Assembly (NCBI RefSeq): GCF_963678635.1
Contig: NC_087067.1
Location: 57,894,287 to 57,958,286 of the forward strand
Source of the DNA: Symsagittifera roscoffensis
Taxonomy: Eukaryota > Xenacoelomorpha > Acoela > Convolutidae
Direction of reading: 5' to 3'
DNA: 64,000 bases
The notes under the pieces are model-generated. The model did no database searches, was not told the DNA's origin, and worked only from the letters and a program-made list of their open reading frames with translations. Positions 58,305 through 64,000 of this stretch are shown in pieces. Made by a program: the position numbers and the translations under genes. Each line of letters begins with the position of its first letter. Positions within the stretch are counted from its first letter, which is position 1.

Positions 58305-61300
58305 TTTTTTTGTACCCATGTGTCAGATTTTCTGGCATATGGGTACAGGTCAGAGGGCTGTGCCTCTTGAGCCAGCCCTCTGACACCCTTTATTTTTTTT
58401 TTGATCTTCAGTTTAAGTGCTCAATGTGTGCGTCATTTTGCGCCCATTTCCAGTAATCTGGGATCTGGACCTACAAAGTTAACACTTGTAATTTTTGAAA
58501 CTTTTTTTTGAAAAAAAAAATTCTCTTTCAGTCTTAAAGGATAGATCAAAATATCCTCCAATACACTGTTTGATAATAATACCAGCTCTTTTCTACTTCC
58601 TGATTGAATTTTTTTAACAAAAAAAACTGTTTTTTGCTGTTTTTTGATGATTTTTTTTGTACCCATGTGTCAGATTTTCTGGCATTTGGGTACAAGTCAG
58701 AGGGCTGTGCCTCTTCAGCCAGCCCTCTGACACACTTTATTTTTTTGATCTTCAGTTAAAGTGCTCAATGTGTGCGTCATTTTGCGCCTATTTCCCGTAA
58801 TCTGGAATTTGGACCTACAAAATTAACATGGTAATTTTTTGAAACTTTTTTTTGAAACAAAAATTCTCTTTCAGTCTTAAACGATAGATCAAAATATCCT
58901 CCAAGACACTATTTATTAATGAGACCAGCTCTTGTCTACTTCCTGATTGAATTTTTTTAACAAAGAAAACTGTTTTTTGCTGTTTTTGATGATTTTTTTT
59001 TGTACCCATGTGTCAGATTTTCTGGCATATGGGTACAGGTCAGAGGGCTGTGCCTCTTGAGCCAGCCCTCTGACACACTTTATTTTTTGATCTTCAGTTA
59101 AAGTGCTCAATGTGTGCGTCATTTTGCGCCTATTTCCCGTAATCTGGAATTTGGACCTACAAAATTAACATGGTAATTTTTTGAAACTTTTTTTTGAAAC
59201 AAAAATTCTCTTTCAGTCTTAAACGATAGATCAAAATATCCTCCAAGACACTATCTATTAATGAGACCAGCTCTTTTCTACTTCCTGATTGATTTTTTTA
59301 ACAAAGAAAACTGTTTTTTGCTGTTTTTTGATGATTTTTTTTGTACCCGTGTGTCAGATTTTCTGGCATATGGGTACAAGTCAGAGGGCTGTGCCTCTTG
59401 AGCCAGCCCTCTGACACACTTTGTTTTTTTATTGATCTTCAGTTTAAGAGCTCAATGTGTGCGTCATTTTGCGCCTATTTACAGTAATCTGGGGTTTGGA
59501 CCTACAAAGTTAACACTTGTAATTTTTTAAAACTTTTTTAAAAAAAAATCTCTTTTAGTCTTAAATGATAGATCGAAATATCCTCCAAGACACTGTTTAT
59601 TAATGAGACCAGCTCTTTTCTAATTCCTGATTGAGTTTTTTAAATAAAAAAACTGTTTTTTGCTATTTTTTGATGATTTTTTTTGTAACCATGTGTCAGA
59701 TTCTCTGGCATATGGGTACAGGTCAGAGGGCTGTGCCTCTTGAGCCAGCCCTTTGACACCCTTTATTTTTTTTGATCTTCAGTTTAAGTGCTCAATGTGT
59801 GCGTCATTTTTGCCTATTTCCAGTATTCAGGGGTCTGGACCTACAAAGTTAACACTTGTAATTTTTTGAAACTTAAAAAAAAAGAAATTTCTCTTTTAGT
59901 CTTAAATGATAGATCGAAATATCCTCCAAGACACTGTTTATTAATGAGACTAGCTCTTTTCTGCTTCCTGATTGAGTTTTTTAAATGGAAAAATTGTTTT
60001 TTGCTGTTTTTGATGATTTTTTCATTGTACCCATGTGTCAGATTTTCTGGCATATGGGTACAGGTCAGAGGGCTGTGCCTCTTGAGCCAGCCCTCTGACA
60101 CCCTTTATTTTTTTTTGATCTTCAGTTTAAGTGCTCAATGTGTGCGTCATTTTGCGCCCATTTCCAGTAATCTGGGATCTGGACCTACAAAGTTAACACT
60201 TGTAATTTTTTGAAACTTTTTTTTGAAAAAAAAAATTCTCTTTCAGTCTTAAATGATAGATCAAAATATCCTCCAATACACTGTTTGATAATAATACCAG
60301 CTCTTTTCTACTTCCTGATTGAATTTTTTTAACAAAAAAAACTGTTTTTTGCTGTTTTTTGATGATTTTTTTTGTACCCATGTGTCAGATTTTCTGGCAT
60401 TTGGGTACAAGTCAGAGGGCTGTGCCTCTTCAGCCAGCCCTCTGACACACTTTATTTTTTTGATCTTCAGTTAAAGTGCTCAATGTGTGCGTCATTTTGC
60501 GCCTATTTCCCGTAATCTGGAATTTGGACCTACAAAATTAACATGGTAAATTTTTGAAACTTTTTTTTGAAACAAAAATTCTCTTTCAGTCTTAAACGAT
60601 AGATCAAAATATCCTCCAAGACACTATTTATTAATGAGACCAGCTCTTGTCTACTTCCTGATTGAATTTTTTTAACAAAGAAAACTGTTTTTTGCTGTTT
60701 TTGATGATTTTTTTTTGTACCCATGTGTCAGATTTTCTGGCATATGGGTACAGGTCAGAGGGCTGTGCCTCTTGAGCCAGCCCTCTGACACCCTTTATTT
60801 TTTTTTGATCTTCAGTTAAAGTGCTCAATGTGTGCGTCATTTTGCGCCTATTTCCAGTAATCTGGGGTCTGGACCTACAAAGTTAACACTTGTAATTTTT
60901 TGAAACTTTGTTTTCAAAAAAAAAAATTCTCTTCAAGTCTTAAATGATAGATCAAGATATCCTCCAATACACTGTTTAATAATAAGACCAGCTCTTTTCT
61001 ACTTCCTGATATAATTTTTTTAACAAAGAAAACTGTTTTTTGCAGTTTTTTGATGATTTTTTTTGTACCCATGTGTCAGATTTTCTGGCATTTGGGCACA
61101 GGTCAGAGGGCTCTGCCTCTTGAGCCAGCCCTCTGACACACTTTATTTTTTTGATCTTCAGTTAAAGTGCTCAATGTGTGCGTCATTTTGCACTTATTTC
61201 CAGTAATCTGGAGTTTGGACCTACAAAGTTAACATTGTAATTTTTTGAAACTTTTATTTGAAAAAAAAATTCTGTTTAAGTCTTAAATGATAGATCAAAA

Positions 61301-64000
61301 TATCCTCCAAGACACTGTTTAATAATAAGACCAGCTCTTGTCTACTTCCTGATTGAATTTTTTTAACAAAGAAAACTGTTTTTTGCTGTTTTTTGATGAT
61401 TTTTTTTGTACCCATGTGTCAGATTTTCTGGCATATGGGTACAGGTCAGAGGGCTGTGCCTCTTGAGTCAGCCCTCTAACACCCTTTATTTTTTTGATCT
61501 TCAGTTTAAGTGGACAATGTGTGCGTCATTTTGCGCCTTTTTTCAGTAAACTGGGGTCTGGACCTACAAAGTTAACATTTGTAATTTTTTGAAACTTTTT
61601 TTTGAAAAAAAAAATTTCTCTTTCAGTCTTAAATGATAGATCAAAATATCCTCCAATACACTGTTTACTAATAAGACCAGCTCTTGTCTACTTGCTGATT
61701 GATTTTTTTAAATAAAAGAACTGTTTTTTGCTGTTTTTTGATGATTTTTTTTGTACCCATGTGTCAGATTTTCTGGCATATGGGTACAGGTCAGAGGGCT
61801 GTGCCTCTTGAGCCGGCCCTCTAACACCCTTTATTTTTTTGATTATCAGTTTAAGTGGTCAATGTGTGCGTCATTTTGCGCCTATTTTCAGTAAACTGGG
61901 GTCTGGCCTACAAAGTTAACACTTGTAATTTTTTGAAACTTTTTTTTGAAAAAAAAAATTCTCTTTTAGTCTTAAATGATAGATCGAAATATCCTCCAAG
62001 ACACTGTTTATTAATGAGACCAGCTCTTTTCTACTTCCTCATTGAGTTTTTTAAATAAAAGAACTGTTTTTTGCTGTTTTTTGATGATTTTTTTTGTACC
62101 CATGTGTCAGATTTTCTGGCATATGGGTACAGGTCAGAGGGCTGTGCCTCTTGAGCCAGCCCTCTAACACCCTTTATTTTTTGATCTTCAGTTTAAGTGG
62201 TCAATGTGTGCGTCATTTTGCGCCTATTTTCAGTAAACTGGGGTCTGGACCTACAAAGTTAACACTTGTAATTTTTTGAAACTTTTTTTGAAAAAAAAAT
62301 CTCTTTCAGTCTTAAATGATAGATCGAAATATCCTCCAAGACACTGTTTATTAATGAGACCAGCTCTTTTCGACTTCCTGATTGAGTTTTTTAAATAAAG
62401 AACTGTTTTTTGCTGTTTTTTGATGATTTTTTTTGTACCCATGTGTCAGATTTTCTGGCATATGGGTACAGGTCAGAGGGCTGTGCCTCTTGAGCCAGCC
62501 CTCTGACACCCTTTATTTTTTTTGTTCTTCAGTTAAAGTGCTCAATGTGTGCGTCATTTTGCGCCTATTTCCAGTAATCTGGAGTTTGTACCTACAAAGT
62601 TAACACTTGTAATTTTTTGAAACTTTTTTCTCAAAAAAAAATTTCTCTTTAAGTCTTAAATGATAGATCAAAATATCCTCCAATACACTGTTTACTAATA
62701 AGACCAGCTCTTGTCTACTTCCTGATTGATTTTTTTAAGTAAAAGAACTGTTTTTTGCTGTTTTTTGATGATTTTTTTTGTACCCATGTGTCAGATTTTC
62801 TGGCATATGGGTACAGGTCAGAGGGCTGTGCCTCTTGAGCCAGCCCTCTGACACCCTTTCTTTTTTTTGATCTTCAGTTAAAGTGCTCAATGTGTGCGTC
62901 AATTTGCGCCTATTTCCAGTAATCTGGAGTTTGGACCTACAAAGTTAACACTTGTAATTTTTTGAAACGTTTTTTTCAAAAAAAAAATTCTCCTCAAGTC
63001 TTAAATGATAGATCAAAATATCCTCCAATACACTGTTTACCTATAAGACCAGCTCTTGTCTACTTCCTGATTGATTTTTTTTAACAAAGAAAACTGTTTT
63101 TTTGCTGTTTTTGATGATTTTTTTTGCACCCATGTGTCAGATTTTCTCGCATATGGGTACAGGTCAGAGGGCTGTGCCTCTTGAGCCAGCCCTCTAACAC
63201 CCTTTATTTTCTTGATCTTCAGTTTTAGTGGTCAATAAGTGCGTCATTTTGCGCCTATTTTCAGTAAACTGGGGTCTGGACCTACAAAGTTAACACTTGT
63301 AATTTTTTGAAACTTTTTTTTGAAAAAAAAATTCTCTTTCAGTCTTGAATGATAGATCGAAATATCCTCCAAGACACTGTTTATTAATGAGACCAGCTCT
63401 TTTCTACTTCCTGATTGAGTTTTTTGAATAAAAGAACTGTTTTTTGCTGTTTTTTGATGATTTTTTTTGTACCCATGTGTCAGATTTTCTGGCATATGGG
63501 TTCAGGTCAGAGGTCTGTGCCTCTTAAGCCAGCCCTCTGACACCCTTTATTTTTTTTGATCTTCAGTTAAAGTGCTCAATGTGTGCGTCATTTCGCGCCT
63601 ATTTCCAGTAATCTGGAGTTTGGACCTACAAAGTTAACACTTGTAATTTTTTGAAACTTTTTTCTCAAAAAAAATTTCTCTTTAAGTCTTAAATGATAGA
63701 TCAAAATATCCTCCAAGACACTGTTTAATAATAAGACCAGCTCTTGTCTACTTCCTGATTTTTTTTTTTTTTTAACAAAGAAAACTGTTTTTTTTTTGCT
63801 GTTTTTGATGATTTTTTTTTGTACCCATGTGTCAGATTTTTTGGCATATGGGTACAGGTCAGAGGGCTGTGCCTCTTGAGCCAGCCCTCTGACACCCTTT
63901 ATTTTTTTTGATCTTCAGTTAAAGTGCTCAATGGGTGCGTCATTTTGCGCCTATTTCCAGTAATCTGGGGTCTGGACCTACAAAGTTAACACTTGTAATT
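58305..64000. repeat. 6,893-bp satellite segment, second copy (cut by window end)
   Basis: 5,696 bp matching 51412-57107. By eye I found two single-base differences (GCGCCTATTTT at 54647 against GCGCCTTTTTT at 61540; CTTGAGCC near 56630 against CTTAAGCC near 63523). Even a 15-T run is the same length in both (56866 and 63759). Confidence 0.9.

Larger units (their letters stand above)
35542..64000. repeat. Right satellite array, ~345-bp monomer
   Basis: About 82 monomers in the same orientation as the left array and continuing past the window end. Most monomers from here to about 50 kb lack the T-run in the GAAAC junction (GAAACTTTAAAAAA), have GATAGATCGAAATATCC rather than GATAGATCAAAATATCC and TTAATGAGACCAGC. 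The two arrays are therefore separate subfamilies of one satellite. No gene or further mobile element was seen. Confidence 0.97.

Noticed and set aside
1-64000. CENP-B box as the function of the satellite
   Set aside because: I saw no match to the TTCG...A..CGGG core pattern in the monomer consensus; centromere identity stays unproven.

Overview
The window is AT-rich, non-coding eukaryotic DNA, almost certainly from a non-mammalian animal. The taxonomic hint is a BEL/Pao-type LTR retrotransposon, a superfamily known only from metazoans. No host gene, tRNA, rRNA or CRISPR array could be supported. About 56.7 of the 64 kb is one tandem satellite with a monomer of about 345 bp (range roughly 335-353), in one orientation throughout, roughly 160 monomers in all.

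Layout: 1-28284 is the left satellite array. A truncated 5' copy of the BEL/Pao element (LTR, primer-binding site, long leader, start of gag) lies at 28285-30592, followed by an 18-bp filler and one lone satellite monomer (30611-30933). A second, LTR-to-LTR copy of the element occupies 30934-35541. The right satellite array runs from 35542 to the window end. The complete copy is flanked by the 5-bp duplication TAATT, and the same left flank precedes the truncated copy. The simplest history is therefore one insertion into a satellite monomer, followed by a tandem duplication of about 2.65 kb carrying the flanking monomer and the 5' part of the element. By eye, the two 5' LTRs differ at about 2 of 345 positions and the 5' and 3' LTRs of the complete copy at about 9, so the duplication is younger than the insertion.

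The element is dead as an autonomous unit. Gag is joined in frame to the late part of pol, with capsid C-terminus, protease, reverse transcriptase and RNase H missing. A 5-bp tandem duplication also breaks the frame inside the integrase catalytic core. LTRs, primer-binding site, polypurine tract and poly(A) signal are all still present. Its roughly 1.2-kb leader carries three homologous hairpins whose stems differ by compensatory base pairs, which is the best candidate here for an undescribed functional structure.

The satellite has its own architecture. Each typical monomer carries three T-tracts spaced 10-11 bp (predicted bent DNA), then two adjacent perfect dyads (8-bp arms, then 12-bp arms) separated by 2 bp, then conserved GC-richer blocks. 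Monomers are arranged in many local higher-order repeats (periods near 675-694, 1290, 1377, 1390, 1709, 1720 and 1742 bp). At the right end there is a nearly identical 6,893-bp, 20-monomer tandem duplication. The short ORFs that recur in the satellite are by-products of its repetition and are not annotated as genes.
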